Origin: Pirellulales bacterium
GTDB taxonomy: Bacteria; Planctomycetota; Planctomycetia; Pirellulales; Thermoguttaceae
Direction: 5' to 3'
Length of the DNA: 64,000 bases
NCBI GenBank assembly: GCA_016931995.1
Contig: JAFGDS010000017.1
Span: forward strand, 49,668 to 113,667
In this document: positions 27,440-36,297 of the stretch, piece by piece
Numbering within the stretch: position 1 is the stretch's first letter
Layout: the number at the start of each line of letters is the position of its first letter
The notes under the pieces: model-generated
Database searches by the model: none
Told to the model about the DNA's origin: nothing
Seen by the model: the letters and a program-made list of their open reading frames with translations, nothing else
Position numbers and translations under genes: made by a program

Positions 27440-28485
27440 GGCGACAGTTGTCCTCCGAGTAGTTGTTGTTCCAAGGGGCTCCGCTTCGACGCCGCCCAGG
27501 CCTGGGCCGCCGCGTGGATGGGCTGAAAATCGGCCACCGGGCCGCGGACCCGCGCGTCGATGTAGGCCATGCATTCGCGGACCAGCGCGTCGAATTGCGA
27601 TCGGTACGGCTCCCGCGGCGCAAGCGGCTTCTGGTCTTGCGACGGGTCGAGCGGATCGAAACGGCCCTCGGACAGCGACCGAGACAGCTCGGCGTACTGC
27701 TTCACCTGATCGAGCGATCCCACCGCCGCGTAGTCGCGGGCGAAACGCTCGTCGACCGCGCGGGCGGCGGCCTCGGCGGCCTGGCGTTTCGCCGCGGCGA
27801 TCTGGTCGGCCGCCAGCGGCGCGGGACCCGGCGGCGGCGCCGGCGGCATCGCCACGGGCTCCGGCGCGAGTGGCTGCGTAACCAAATCGAGCGACTCCGC
27901 GACGTTGCCCGCCGCGCCCCAAATCCGCACGGCGACGTACGCGCCCCCAACAACCACGCCCACCAGCACGGCGGCCGCCAACCCGCCCAGCAGCAAACCT
28001 TGATTCGAGATTCCCCGTCCCTCGTCCGGCGAGCGAGCACGCTCCGCGCCACGGGCCGCCGGCGAGGGGCAACCGCAGTGCGGGCAGTTCCTTGCCCTGC
28101 GAGAGACCGTTTTGCCGCAGTCGCGGCACGCGCCCAGCCGCGACTCCGACAACGGGGAACCCACCGGCTCGCCGGAGGCGAACTTGGGATAGACCTCCTC
28201 GACCCACTTCCAATGATCCCAGTCGGCCCGGCGGACCTGGCAGAACTCGTCCAGCCGATCATCCCGCGCCCAGGCGTCCAGCTCGGCCTTGGTCATCGGG
28301 CCGTGTTGCGCCTCGTCCGTGGTGCGGACGAACCAGCCTGGTTCCCGCGCCGTTTCCGCGGCGGGGCGCTGGACCGCCAGTTGGAAAACGCCGCCGCACT
28401 TGGGGCACTTCACCCGGCGACCGGCGGCGTCGTCGGGCACCTGGAACGCCTGCCCACACGCCGGACACGTGCATCGAATCACCAT
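27436..28485 (-). CDS. MJ0042 zinc-finger / GYF_2 domain membrane protein
   Basis: 349 residues from the ATG at 28485 (AGGG upstream). Domains in order: an MJ0042-type zinc finger (CTCPACGQAFQV ... VKCPKCGGVF, residues 5-37), a GYF_2 (DUF4339-like) domain beginning GWFVRTTDEAQHGPMT (about 50-100), a zinc ribbon CRDCGK ... CPHCG (about 120-138), one membrane helix (about 165-188) and a helical C-terminal domain. Such proteins are frequent in planctomycetes, of unknown role, and possibly bind proline-rich peptides. It is translationally coupled to the next gene. Confidence 0.85.
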   Translation of the reverse strand: MVIRCTCPACGQAFQVPDDAAGRRVKCPKCGGVFQLAVQRPAAETAREPGWFVRTTDEAQHGPMTKAELDAWARDDRLDEFCQVRRADWDHWKWVEEVYPKFASGEPVGSPLSESRLGACRDCGKTVSRRARNCPHCGCPSPAARGAERARSPDEGRGISNQGLLLGGLAAAVLVGVVVGGAYVAVRIWGAAGNVAESLDLVTQPLAPEPVAMPPAPPPGPAPLAADQIAAAKRQAAEAAARAVDERFARDYAAVGSLDQVKQYAELSRSLSEGRFDPLDPSQDQKPLAPREPYRSQFDALVRECMAYIDARVRGPVADFQPIHAAAQAWAASKRSPLEQQLLGGQLSP

Positions 28486-28707
28486 GGCTGTGCCCTCGCG
28501 ACCAAGACGGGCGGGACTCGCCCTCCCGGAGCGCATGCCTCCTGCCAACGTGGAATCAACGCGCCTCAATCTACACGACTGGCGGGAAATCGTCAATGCT
28601 TGCGGGGGGTTCGGCGGGCGGGCCCATTCTCTTTTATTCTCCGTCAGGGTACGATGCAAAACTGACTGAGCACGCGCCCGTTGCAAACCCGCAATTCCAC
28701 CACGGCC

Positions 28708-29940
28708 ATGTCCGACGACCTTCGCCCCGGCGAGCGGGGCTCCCGGGACCGGGTTTTCTCGATCGACGTGGCCGAACGGGTCCGCCGACTGCCGCCGTAT
28801 CTCTTCGCGGAGATCAATCGGTTGTTGCGCGAGAAGCGGCGGGCCGGGGCGGACGTGATCGACCTGGGGATGGGCAACCCCACCGACCCGCCCGCCGAAC
28901 TGATCGTCGATAAGCTGGCCGAGGCCGCCCGCGACCCGGGCAACCACGGCTACAGTGAAGCCCGCGGTCTGGTGAACCTCCGCCGCGAGGTCGCCGCGAA
29001 ATACGTCAAGCAGCACGGCGTGCGTCTGGACCCCGAGCGCGAGGTGATCGTTTGCCTGGGTTCCAAGGAGGCGTTCAGCCATCTGTGCCTGGCCCTGATG
29101 GGCCCCGGCGACACGGCCATTGTGCCCGCGCCGTCGTATCCGGCGCACGCGTACGCGGTGGCCCTGGCCTCCGGCAACGAGATCCTGCTCGAGGTGGCCG
29201 ATAGCCGCAAGTTTCTGGACAACGTCGATTACACGTGCCGGCATCTGTACCCGAGGCCGAAGGTCGTCATCGTCAACTTCCCGCACAACCCCACGACGGC
29301 CACCGTCGAGCCGGCGTTCTACGAGGAACTGGTCGCCCTGGCCAAGAAGTACGGCTTCCTGGTCATTAGCGACCTGGCCTATGCCGACGTGGCGTTCGAC
29401 GGCTACCGCTGCCCGAGCTTCCTGGCCGCGCCGGGGGCGATCGACGTCGGGGTGGAGCTGACGACGATGAGCAAAGGGTACAACATGGCGGGTTGGCGCG
29501 TCGGCTACTGCGCCGGCAACGCCGAGGCGATCCGCGCCCTGGCCACGATCAAGACCTATTACGACTACGGGATGTTCACGCCGATCCAGATTGCCGCCAT
29601 CATGGCCCTGCGCCAGTGCGACGCCGCGGTCGAGGCCCAGGCCGCGGTCTACCAGAAGCGGCGGGACGTGCTGTGCGCGGGCCTGGCGCGGCTCGGCTGG
29701 CCGGTCGAGCCGCCCAGGGCCACCATGTTTGTCTGGGCAAGGATCCCGGAACCCTGGGCAAGCCGGATGAGTTCCTTCGATTTCGCCATGAAGCTGCTGG
29801 GCGAGGGCGACGTGGCCGTTAGCCCCGGAGCGGGCTTCGGCCCGGCCGGCGAAGGCTTCGTCCGCCTCGCCCTGGTCGAAAACGAAAACCGCCTCCGCCA
29901 GGCCGTCCGCCAGATCGGACGATGCCTGGAAACGCCTTAA
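28708..29940 (+). CDS. Class I/II PLP aminotransferase (AlaC / LL-DAP aminotransferase-like)
   Basis: 410 residues from the ATG at 28708. An in-frame TTG at 28681 is less likely. Fold-type I marks are [21 protein letters not shown] and the Schiff-base lysine in [16 protein letters not shown]. The opening ([24 protein letters not shown]) matches glutamate-pyruvate transaminases of the AlaC group and the related LL-diaminopimelate aminotransferases. The exact donor and acceptor cannot be fixed by eye. Function is cytoplasmic amino-acid synthesis. A hairpin at 30003-30032 follows. Confidence 0.9.
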   Translation: MSDDLRPGERGSRDRVFSIDVAERVRRLPPYLFAEINRLLREKRRAGADVIDLGMGNPTDPPAELIVDKLAEAARDPGNHGYSEARGLVNLRREVAAKYVKQHGVRLDPEREVIVCLGSKEAFSHLCLALMGPGDTAIVPAPSYPAHAYAVALASGNEILLEVADSRKFLDNVDYTCRHLYPRPKVVIVNFPHNPTTATVEPAFYEELVALAKKYGFLVISDLAYADVAFDGYRCPSFLAAPGAIDVGVELTTMSKGYNMAGWRVGYCAGNAEAIRALATIKTYYDYGMFTPIQIAAIMALRQCDAAVEAQAAVYQKRRDVLCAGLARLGWPVEPPRATMFVWARIPEPWASRMSSFDFAMKLLGEGDVAVSPGAGFGPAGEGFVRLALVENENRLRQAVRQIGRCLETP

Positions 29941-30002
29941 GGTCGCGGCAGCCCGAGGCGAAAAACACGCACCAAGGAATGAGATCCCAAGAAAAGAAAA
30001 TG

Positions 30003-30032
30003 AGGGCCCTTGCTCGCCGGGGCAAGAACCCT
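30003..30032 (+). terminator. Terminator-like hairpin after the aminotransferase
   Basis: AGGGCCCTTGC (30003-30013) pairs with GCAAGAACCCT (30022-30032), with nine pairs and a 2-nt internal mismatch around an 8-nt loop. There is no T run. The rest of the 407-bp gap holds the repeat at 30181-30252. Confidence 0.4.
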
Positions 30033-30180
30033 CGGGGTGGCTGCCCGAACGTGAGTTGTGTCAACATCCGGAGACCCGCAGCCGTTTTAGACCTATCGGG
30101 CCGTCATGGGGCTCTTCTTGAGTGCCCGCCTCGGGAGCGTGTTAAACCGTCGTGCCGAGCGTTTGTATTGCCAAATATCC

Positions 30181-30252
30181 GTCATGCCGAGCGAAGCGAA
30201 ATGTCTCCCCTCTCGCCACGTCCACGAGATCCTTCGCTCCGCACAAGATAAC
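30181..30252. repeat. Degenerate inverted repeat of family B
   Basis: GTCATGCCGAGCGAAGCGA begins at 30181. The opposite arm GATCCTTCGCTCCG... at about 30228-30252 has decayed. It lies between the aminotransferase and carA. Confidence 0.75.
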
Positions 30253-30347
30253 GCACTTCCCCCAGGATACCTTGTCCGAACGATGAAATGCTCCCGACAG
30301 GCCGGCGGGGAATTTTGAGTCGATTGCATTGCCCAGATCGAGACGCC

Positions 30348-31478
30348 ATGATGCGACCCACCGCGAAACTCGCCCTGGAAGATGGAACCGTTCTGACCGG
30401 AACAGCCTTCGGCGCCGAAGGCGAGGTCGACGGCGAGGTCTGCTTCAACACGAGTATGACCGGCTACCAGGAGATCCTCACCGACCCAAGTTACCGCGGC
30501 CAGATCGTCGCGATGACCTACCCCGAGATCGGCAACTACGGGGTGAACTCCGAGGACGTGGAAAGCCGCCGTCCGTTTTTGGCGGGCTTCGTCGTCCGCG
30601 AGTTGAGCCGGCGGACGAGCAACTTCCGCGCCGAGGAAAACCTTGACGATTATCTCGCGCGGCACAATCTGGTCGGGCTGGAGGGCATCGACACACGGGC
30701 GCTGGTGCGCAAGCTCCGCACGCATGGGGCCATGCGGGGCGTCCTCTCGACCGTCGACCTGGACGACGCCCGCCTAGTGGCCAAGGCCAAGGCCAGCCCC
30801 GGCCTGGTCGGCCGCGACCTCGTCCGCGAGGTCATCCCCGATGCCCCGGCCACGTGGAATACCCCGCTGAGCCCCTGGGCGAGGCTCCAAAACGATCCGA
30901 ACCGTCCGTTGCCTGGCCCCAAATCCCCCCATGTGGTGGCATTGGATTTCGGCATGAAGTGGAATATCGCCCGGCATCTGTTCGACATGGGTTGTCGCGT
31001 GACCGTTCTGCCCGGCACGGCCGACGCCCAGGCGGTGCTCGACCTGAAACCCGACGGCGTGTTCCTCTCCAACGGCCCCGGCGACCCCGAGCCCGTGGTC
31101 TACGCCCAACAGACGATCGCCCAACTCCTCGGCAAGCTCCCGATCTTTGGCATCTGCCTGGGCCACCAGCTCCTGGCGCTGGCGTGCGGGGCCAAGACGT
31201 TCAAGATGAAATTCGGCCACCACGGGGCCAACCAGCCGGTGATGGACCATGCCACGGGCAAGGTGGAGATCACCACCCAAAACCACGGTTTTGCCGTGGA
31301 TCCGACGACCCTGCCCGCCGACCTCGAGGTAACGCACGTCAATCTGAACGACGGCACGGTCGAAGGCCTCGCCCATCGCCGCCACGCGGCCTTCTGCGTC
31401 CAATACCACCCCGAAGCCTCGGCCGGTCCCCACGACAGCAGCTACCTGTTCGCCCGGTTCCGGGCGATGCTGGCTTAA
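30348..31478 (+). CDS. carA: Carbamoyl-phosphate synthase small (glutaminase) subunit
   Basis: 376 residues from the first of two adjacent ATG codons (30348, 30351). The N-terminal CPSase domain starts KLALEDGTVLTG, with FNTSMTGYQEILTDPSY. The class I glutamine amidotransferase domain holds Cys270 in FGICLGHQ and the His-x-Glu pair in YHPEAS. It hydrolyses glutamine and passes ammonia to the large subunit (CarB) for arginine and pyrimidine synthesis. CarB is not in the window. The gene stands alone, with repeats on both sides. No Shine-Dalgarno is clear. Confidence 0.96.
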   Translation: MMRPTAKLALEDGTVLTGTAFGAEGEVDGEVCFNTSMTGYQEILTDPSYRGQIVAMTYPEIGNYGVNSEDVESRRPFLAGFVVRELSRRTSNFRAEENLDDYLARHNLVGLEGIDTRALVRKLRTHGAMRGVLSTVDLDDARLVAKAKASPGLVGRDLVREVIPDAPATWNTPLSPWARLQNDPNRPLPGPKSPHVVALDFGMKWNIARHLFDMGCRVTVLPGTADAQAVLDLKPDGVFLSNGPGDPEPVVYAQQTIAQLLGKLPIFGICLGHQLLALACGAKTFKMKFGHHGANQPVMDHATGKVEITTQNHGFAVDPTTLPADLEVTHVNLNDGTVEGLAHRRHAAFCVQYHPEASAGPHDSSYLFARFRAMLA

Positions 31479-31697
31479 CGCCCGTGCCTGCTTGAAGACT
31501 ATCCCCAAGCCAATTCGAAGCTGAGCGAAGCATCTGAATTGCCTGAAGGCCGCGGGGTTCTTCTGGAACAAGCGTCAGTGACACCCACGTGTCGTCCGAA
31601 GCCGCCGCTTCTCGCTCCCAGAACAGAGAAGAGGAACCCGTAGTCAACGAACTCGCTGTTTCAACGGAACTCACCCACACATTCCGCCGAGGAGCTC

Positions 31698-31800
31698 CCT
31701 TTGGGAGAGGGGTCGGGGGGTGAGGACGTCGCCGCGAATCGGCAACAGGGAACGTGCCCGATCGGCCAATCCGCCCTCACCCTAACCCGAGGGGAGGGGG
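31698..31800. repeat. CCCTCACCCTAACCC inverted repeat (family H), overlapping a gene end
   Basis: An arm GGGAGAGGGG...GGTGAGG at 31698-31725 is partnered by CCCTCACCCTAACCC...GGGGAGGGG at 31774-31800. The second arm runs over the stop codon and last six codons of the minus-strand phosphoesterase. The rest of the 303-bp gap after carA shows a weak family B trace (31516-31533). Confidence 0.65.
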
Positions 31801-32687
31801 GACGGATTCCGGATCGTCAGGCTTCGGCTGGGAACCTTGCCGAATCCGCGGATCTCGATGCGGTCCGGGAAGACCTCGACGACGGCGTAGGCGTTTCCCC
31901 CCGGGGTCTCGACCATGCCCTGAAGCGTCACGTGGTGGACTCCGCGGACTTCGGCGTAGCCGCCGGCGTGGTCGTGGCCCGCGAAGTAGGCGACGACGCA
32001 GCCGGCCCGATCGATGATTCGATCCACGGGCTTGGGACTCTTCATGCGGTGCCGCGCGGCGGATTCCTTGAAGAGCGCGAAGTGATTGAGCAGGATCACC
32101 CGCTCGCGGCGGTCGCGCGCCTTGGCCAGGGCGTCTTCGAGCCATTGGATTTGTTCCTTGCCAAGGACGCCATAGCCGGCGTCGTTGCCGTCGAGCACGA
32201 CCAGCCGCCAGCCCTGGACACCCTCCGGCGCGAAGTCATAGAAGGCTCTTTCAAGCCCGAGCTTCTTCTGGAGCGCCTCGCGGCCGGCGTTAAGACAGTG
32301 GTTCCCGACGACGTGGTAGAGCTTCCGGTCGAGCGGGGCGAACTCGGCCAGGACGCGATCCAGATCCTCGAGCGACTTGGTTTGGCCCGGCTCTAGCGGC
32401 GCGTTCTCATCGCCAGCGTGGCCGTCGATGATGTCGCCGAGCTGGACGGTGAAATCGACCTTCCGGCGGTTGAACTCCGCCACGCACTCGCGGAGCCGGT
32501 CGAGCGAGCTTCGATAGAACCGCGGTGGGCCGTCGGGCTTGTCGCCGTATTGCACGTCGGCCACGAGGCCAAAGGTGAACAGGGGCCGCGGCGCATCCGC
32601 CGGACGCGGCTCGCGAGCCGAGACGACCACGCCGGGCGCCATGGCGGCGGCAATCACCGCGGCGAGAATCAGCCGTCGTTGTCGCAT
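31782..32687 (-). CDS. Exported ADPRM-like metallophosphoesterase (ADP-ribose/CDP-alcohol diphosphatase type)
   Basis: 301 residues from the ATG at 32687 (AGGA upstream). A signal peptide (RRLILAAVIAAAMAPGVVVSA) is followed by calcineurin-like motifs: FGLVADVQYGD (Asp-x-Gln instead of Asp-x-His), VQLGDIIDGH, VVGNH, LLNHFALF and GHDHAGGY. The DVQ variant and the layout around the FYRSSLDRL segment are those of the Mn-dependent ADP-ribose/CDP-alcohol diphosphatase family (ADPRM). Predicted to hydrolyse a nucleotide diphosphate outside the cytoplasm. The final residues PSPLPSG are encoded by a dispersed repeat, so the native end may have been altered. Confidence 0.8.
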   Translation of the reverse strand: MRQRRLILAAVIAAAMAPGVVVSAREPRPADAPRPLFTFGLVADVQYGDKPDGPPRFYRSSLDRLRECVAEFNRRKVDFTVQLGDIIDGHAGDENAPLEPGQTKSLEDLDRVLAEFAPLDRKLYHVVGNHCLNAGREALQKKLGLERAFYDFAPEGVQGWRLVVLDGNDAGYGVLGKEQIQWLEDALAKARDRRERVILLNHFALFKESAARHRMKSPKPVDRIIDRAGCVVAYFAGHDHAGGYAEVRGVHHVTLQGMVETPGGNAYAVVEVFPDRIEIRGFGKVPSRSLTIRNPSPLPSG

Positions 32688-32775
32688 GTGAGTTCCTATC
32701 AGGTTGGCAAGACGTGAAGGGGCAAGCCAATGTAACGTCCCGGCGTTGAGCGATCGCGTTGGAGGCGCGCGTTGA

Positions 32776-32829
32776 GTGCCACTGGCTTTGCCAGTGCCGT
32801 GCGAAATGCACTGGCAAAGCCAGTGGCAC
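32776..32829. repeat. Perfect 22-bp inverted repeat, GTGCCACTGGC family (family A)
   Basis: Arms at 32776-32797 and 32808-32829 are perfect reverse complements over 22 bp with a 10-bp loop. Each arm is itself a small hairpin (CACTGGC/GCCAGTG). It lies 8 bp after the stop of the lipoprotein gene and upstream of the phosphoesterase. Confidence 0.92.
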
Positions 32830-32836
32830 GCGAGCC

Positions 32837-33232
32837 TCACCGCCGCGCCGGGACGTCGAAATCGAGCGTGTTGGTGTCCTGGGTAATCTCCACCTTCGTC
32901 TTATACGGCGGGAACAGCGGCACGTTGGGATCGCCCGCCGAGCCGTCGCCCGGCGGGAAGCCGGTAATCTCGACATTCAGGGCGCCGATGATCGCGCCTT
33001 TGCCGAATTTCTCCGTTTCGTATTGACCGTCGAAGATTTGAGCGTATCCCTGGGGGCCACGGTTGCCCTTGGTGGCGTCGGGCTCGAAGACGATCAATCC
33101 GACGGGGACGGGTTTGCCTCGAAACGTGACCGTGCCCGACAGATTGTGCCGCGGCACGGCGTCCTTGCCGCAACCTTGGGCGGCCGACAGAACGGCAAGG
33201 AGGAGCATTGTGGCGAGCGTGCGGTGCAACAT
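32837..33232 (-). CDS. Small lipoprotein with carboxypeptidase-regulatory-like beta domain
   Basis: 131 residues. A signal peptide ends in a lipobox (SAAQGC). The mature part reads as a transthyretin-like beta sandwich (LSGTVTFRGKPVPVGLIVFEP ... YKTKVEITQDTNTLDFDVP). Proteins of this kind typically follow DUF1559 genes in planctomycetes. Here the gene starts 3 bp after the DUF1559 stop, so the pair is surely co-transcribed. Function is unknown; a cell-surface partner of the pilin-like protein is inferred. Confidence 0.85.
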   Translation of the reverse strand: MLHRTLATMLLLAVLSAAQGCGKDAVPRHNLSGTVTFRGKPVPVGLIVFEPDATKGNRGPQGYAQIFDGQYETEKFGKGAIIGALNVEITGFPPGDGSAGDPNVPLFPPYKTKVEITQDTNTLDFDVPARR

Positions 33233-33235
33233 GGT

Positions 33236-34162
33236 TCAGCGGATGACCTCAACCTCTTCGTGATTCCGGCTGGCCGTGGCCTTGTAGACGACCATGGCGA
33301 TATCCTGCGAGACGAAATTCACGCTGCCGTCGCATTTGGCGAAGTTGGCTCCGCCGGGATGCCAGCTTGCGAAGGCGATTCGCGCGGTCAGATCGCCGGG
33401 TTGGTTGATGCCGAAGGCGACGTTCTTGCACGCGAGATTCGCTCCGCTGATGCTCCCGCGGACCCACGGCTGGCCGTCGCCGCCGCCGACGGCGCGCCCC
33501 TCGCGTCCAGTTCCGTAGCCGTAAATGCCCGGATACTCGTGGACGACCTCGCCTAGGGCGAAGGTGTTGCTTGTGCCGTCCGCGACTTCCGAGACGTCGA
33601 TGGCCTGATTCGTGGTGAGCACGCCGTCCATGGCGTTTTCGCCGTAGGATGGATTGCCCGAGGGCACGACGGTGTAGGGCCGGCCGAACGGATCGCCCCC
33701 CTCGGGACCAGCCACGCCAAAATAGTGCGCGGTGTACGTCTGCTGCCCGTTCACCACGCCGGAACCATAGATCGAAAACAGCTCCGTTCCGCTGGGACAG
33801 AAGAAATCGCTGACGGGCACCAAGCCAATCGCGAGGTTGTCCGACGCGGCGAAGTTTCCGTTGAAATCGAAGCGATCGAAGAGGGCCTCCTTCTCGATGT
33901 AGGGAAGGATGAACACCCGCCACGGAAGCTCGTTGGACTTGATGGCCCCGTAGGGATAATGACTGTGCGCGTCGTGATAGGCCTGAAGCGCCAACGCTTG
34001 CTGTTTCAGATTGTTCGAGCATTGCAGCTTCCTCGCCGCCTCTCGCGCCGCTTGAATGGCGGGCAAAAGCAGGGCGATGAGCACGCCGATGATCGCGATG
34101 ACCACGAGCAGCTCCACGAGCGTGAAACCGCGCGGCCGACCGTGTCGTGTCGTTGAATCCAT
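33236..34162 (-). CDS. DUF1559 protein with type IV pilin-like N-terminus
   Basis: 308 residues from the ATG at 34162. The short basic leader RHGRPRGFTLVELLVVIAII is a prepilin peptidase site (cleavage after Gly, then FTLVE) followed by a hydrophobic helix. The rest is the DUF1559 domain common in planctomycetes, ending FASWHPGGANFAKCDGSVNFVSQDI, the usual H-x-G-G-x-N ... D-G-S block. It is expected in a pseudopilus or surface fibre. It is followed at once by the lipoprotein gene. Confidence 0.93.
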   Translation of the reverse strand: MDSTTRHGRPRGFTLVELLVVIAIIGVLIALLLPAIQAAREAARKLQCSNNLKQQALALQAYHDAHSHYPYGAIKSNELPWRVFILPYIEKEALFDRFDFNGNFAASDNLAIGLVPVSDFFCPSGTELFSIYGSGVVNGQQTYTAHYFGVAGPEGGDPFGRPYTVVPSGNPSYGENAMDGVLTTNQAIDVSEVADGTSNTFALGEVVHEYPGIYGYGTGREGRAVGGGDGQPWVRGSISGANLACKNVAFGINQPGDLTARIAFASWHPGGANFAKCDGSVNFVSQDIAMVVYKATASRNHEEVEVIR

Positions 34163-34185
34163 CTCGTGTCCCCGATCGAGAAATC

Positions 34186-36213
34186 CTATCGTCCCAAGAC
34201 GCGCCGCGATCGCCACAATGCCAGGAACGCCACGGCGGCGCCAAGTGACGCCAGGACGGCCGGCTCCGGCACGGAACCCGCGGACCCGCCGGTTTGCCAG
34301 TTTGCGGCCAGGATGGCCAGATCCAGGTCGTCTACCCACCCATCCACGTTGAAATCGCCGTCAAACGCGCCTCCGACCACCGCGCCGAGCCAATGGCTCG
34401 CCAGCACGGCGGCGTCGGCGCCGTCGACGGCGTCGTCGCCGTTGGCGTCGCCGGGCAAAAACGGCTCCACGCCGGCCGCCAGGCGGCCGATCTGCCCCGG
34501 CGTCAGCGCGCCCTCGAATACCCGCACGTCGTCCAGCAACCCATTGAAGCAGTACGCGTCGGTGCTCGAGCCTTGCCCCAGGTTGCCGAGGCTGAACGGA
34601 AAGGACGTGGCGGCGCAGGCCTCCGGAACGCCGGCGGCGAGCTCTCCGCTGAGAACTCCGTCGATGTACACGGCCATGCGCGCTCCGGCTTGATACGTCA
34701 CGGCCACGTGATGCCAGGTGTCGTCGCCCAGCGAAAGGGCCGCGGCGCTGCGCACGACGGTATTCACCCCTTCGCTGGTGACGGCGAATTCCACGGTTCC
34801 CGCGGCGACGGTCGCGCCGGTCACGCTCTTGGCGTACACGATGTCGGTGAAGTAGCCGTCGTTGCCGGCCCCGCCGGATTGATTCTTGCCGACCAAGGCG
34901 CCGTAGTTCGCCGAGCCGGCGCCCGTGGGCTTCAGCCAGAATGTCATCGACAGGTCCGCCGTGAGGTCGAGCGATTCCGTCACCCCCACGTCCACGCGGT
35001 CGTTGGTCCCGTCGAACCGCAGCGCTCCGCCCAGCCGTCCGCCGCTCCAGGTCGGGGGCGTGCCAAAGTTCACCAGCTCGCCGTCGTTTCCATGGGGCGA
35101 CGCGTCCGCGGCCGTCCGCACAAGGGGATTGACTTGCCCATCGTCCAAACGCCAATGGGCCGCCAGCCTCACCGGGGTGGTCGGAATCGTCGGCGTCGTT
35201 CCGCCCATGTCGTAGGGCAGCGTGAGTTCGCTGCCGTAGTTGTGTCGGTCGAGCGTGGGCGAGTAGGACCCGACGACGATCTGGTTTACGTCGGGCAGGA
35301 ATTTGAGCGTCCGAAGCCAGCCGTCGCCGCCACCGGGGAGGTTTTGGTAGTCGGACAAGATCTCGTACACGGGTTTGCCCGCGGCGTTGGTGGCCACGTT
35401 GAGCGCCTCGGGCCCGACGTGGCCGCAGACCACCATGAACACGTTCTCGTGGTCCCGGATCAGCTTGTCGAAGATCTGGTTGGCGTTGTTGCCGGTGAAG
35501 TTGCCGTAGACGGTTTGCGTGTCGCGCAGGCCGTTCTCCGTCAGATACTTGTGCGTCGCGACGATGACGCGGTGATCGGGGTGGGCGTCGATCACGTCGT
35601 TGGCCCAATCGAGCGTCTGATCGCGCGGCATGAGCTCCAGGCTCAAGACCAGGAAATCCATGCCGCCGGCCTGGAAGAAGCTGTAGTTGCTATTGTTCGT
35701 CAGTCCGAAGGAACCCCCGTACCACGGCTTGTCCACGAAACGATTCCGGCCGAAGTACTGGTTGTAGAGCGTCGAGTCGCGGGTGTAATCCGGCGATCCC
35801 GAGCCGGTCATGTCGTGGTTGCCCGGCATCACGCTGTACGGCATGGGCGTCGGCGCCTGCTCCAGAATCGCGTGCGCGGCGTCGGCGATATCCCATTGGC
35901 TGGGATACAGGTTGTTGTTTTCGACAATGTCGCCCAGATGGATCGTGAACTTGATATTCTCGGCCTCCATGTTGTTCACGATCCACGATGTCTGGGCGCT
36001 GTAGGGGTTGTTGATCGGGGCCATCAGTGTGTACTCCTGCGTGTCGGGCAGAAGCACGACCGAAAACGGCTCGACCGCCCAGGCGCCGGCTGGATGCGCG
36101 GCGAGCGTCCATCCGACCGCCCAAAGAACCGCGGCGAGTTGACAATAGCATCGGGACACGGCATCGGCTCCGCTTTGCATCCTCCCCATTCGATACACCT
36201 GTACGCCCAACAT
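34186..36213 (-). CDS. Surface metallophosphoesterase with LamG, dockerin-like repeats and PEP-CTERM
   Basis: 675 residues from the ATG at 36213 (GGGAGGAAC upstream). After the signal peptide comes a calcineurin-like phosphoesterase domain (VVLLPDTQEYT, IHLGDIVENN, MPGNHDM, VATHKYL, VVCGHVG, residues about 50-290). A LamG/concanavalin-like domain follows (about 350-560; AHWRLDDGQ to LDDVRVFEGAL), then two dockerin-type calcium repeats (GDANGDDAVDGADA and GDFNVDGWVDDLDLA) and a PEP-CTERM tail (VPEPAVLASLG, hydrophobic helix, RSRR). It should be sorted by the exosortase and held at the cell surface. The LamG module closely matches those of the two neighbouring genes. Confidence 0.92.
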   Translation of the reverse strand: MLGVQVYRMGRMQSGADAVSRCYCQLAAVLWAVGWTLAAHPAGAWAVEPFSVVLLPDTQEYTLMAPINNPYSAQTSWIVNNMEAENIKFTIHLGDIVENNNLYPSQWDIADAAHAILEQAPTPMPYSVMPGNHDMTGSGSPDYTRDSTLYNQYFGRNRFVDKPWYGGSFGLTNNSNYSFFQAGGMDFLVLSLELMPRDQTLDWANDVIDAHPDHRVIVATHKYLTENGLRDTQTVYGNFTGNNANQIFDKLIRDHENVFMVVCGHVGPEALNVATNAAGKPVYEILSDYQNLPGGGDGWLRTLKFLPDVNQIVVGSYSPTLDRHNYGSELTLPYDMGGTTPTIPTTPVRLAAHWRLDDGQVNPLVRTAADASPHGNDGELVNFGTPPTWSGGRLGGALRFDGTNDRVDVGVTESLDLTADLSMTFWLKPTGAGSANYGALVGKNQSGGAGNDGYFTDIVYAKSVTGATVAAGTVEFAVTSEGVNTVVRSAAALSLGDDTWHHVAVTYQAGARMAVYIDGVLSGELAAGVPEACAATSFPFSLGNLGQGSSTDAYCFNGLLDDVRVFEGALTPGQIGRLAAGVEPFLPGDANGDDAVDGADAAVLASHWLGAVVGGAFDGDFNVDGWVDDLDLAILAANWQTGGSAGSVPEPAVLASLGAAVAFLALWRSRRVLGR

Positions 36214-36297
36214 CCGTTCCTCCCGCGCGCCGGGGCCGCGCGGCGAAGGCGGCCCCGGCGGCGGGCTTTGTTGGCGGATCCCCGGGCGGATCCGCGC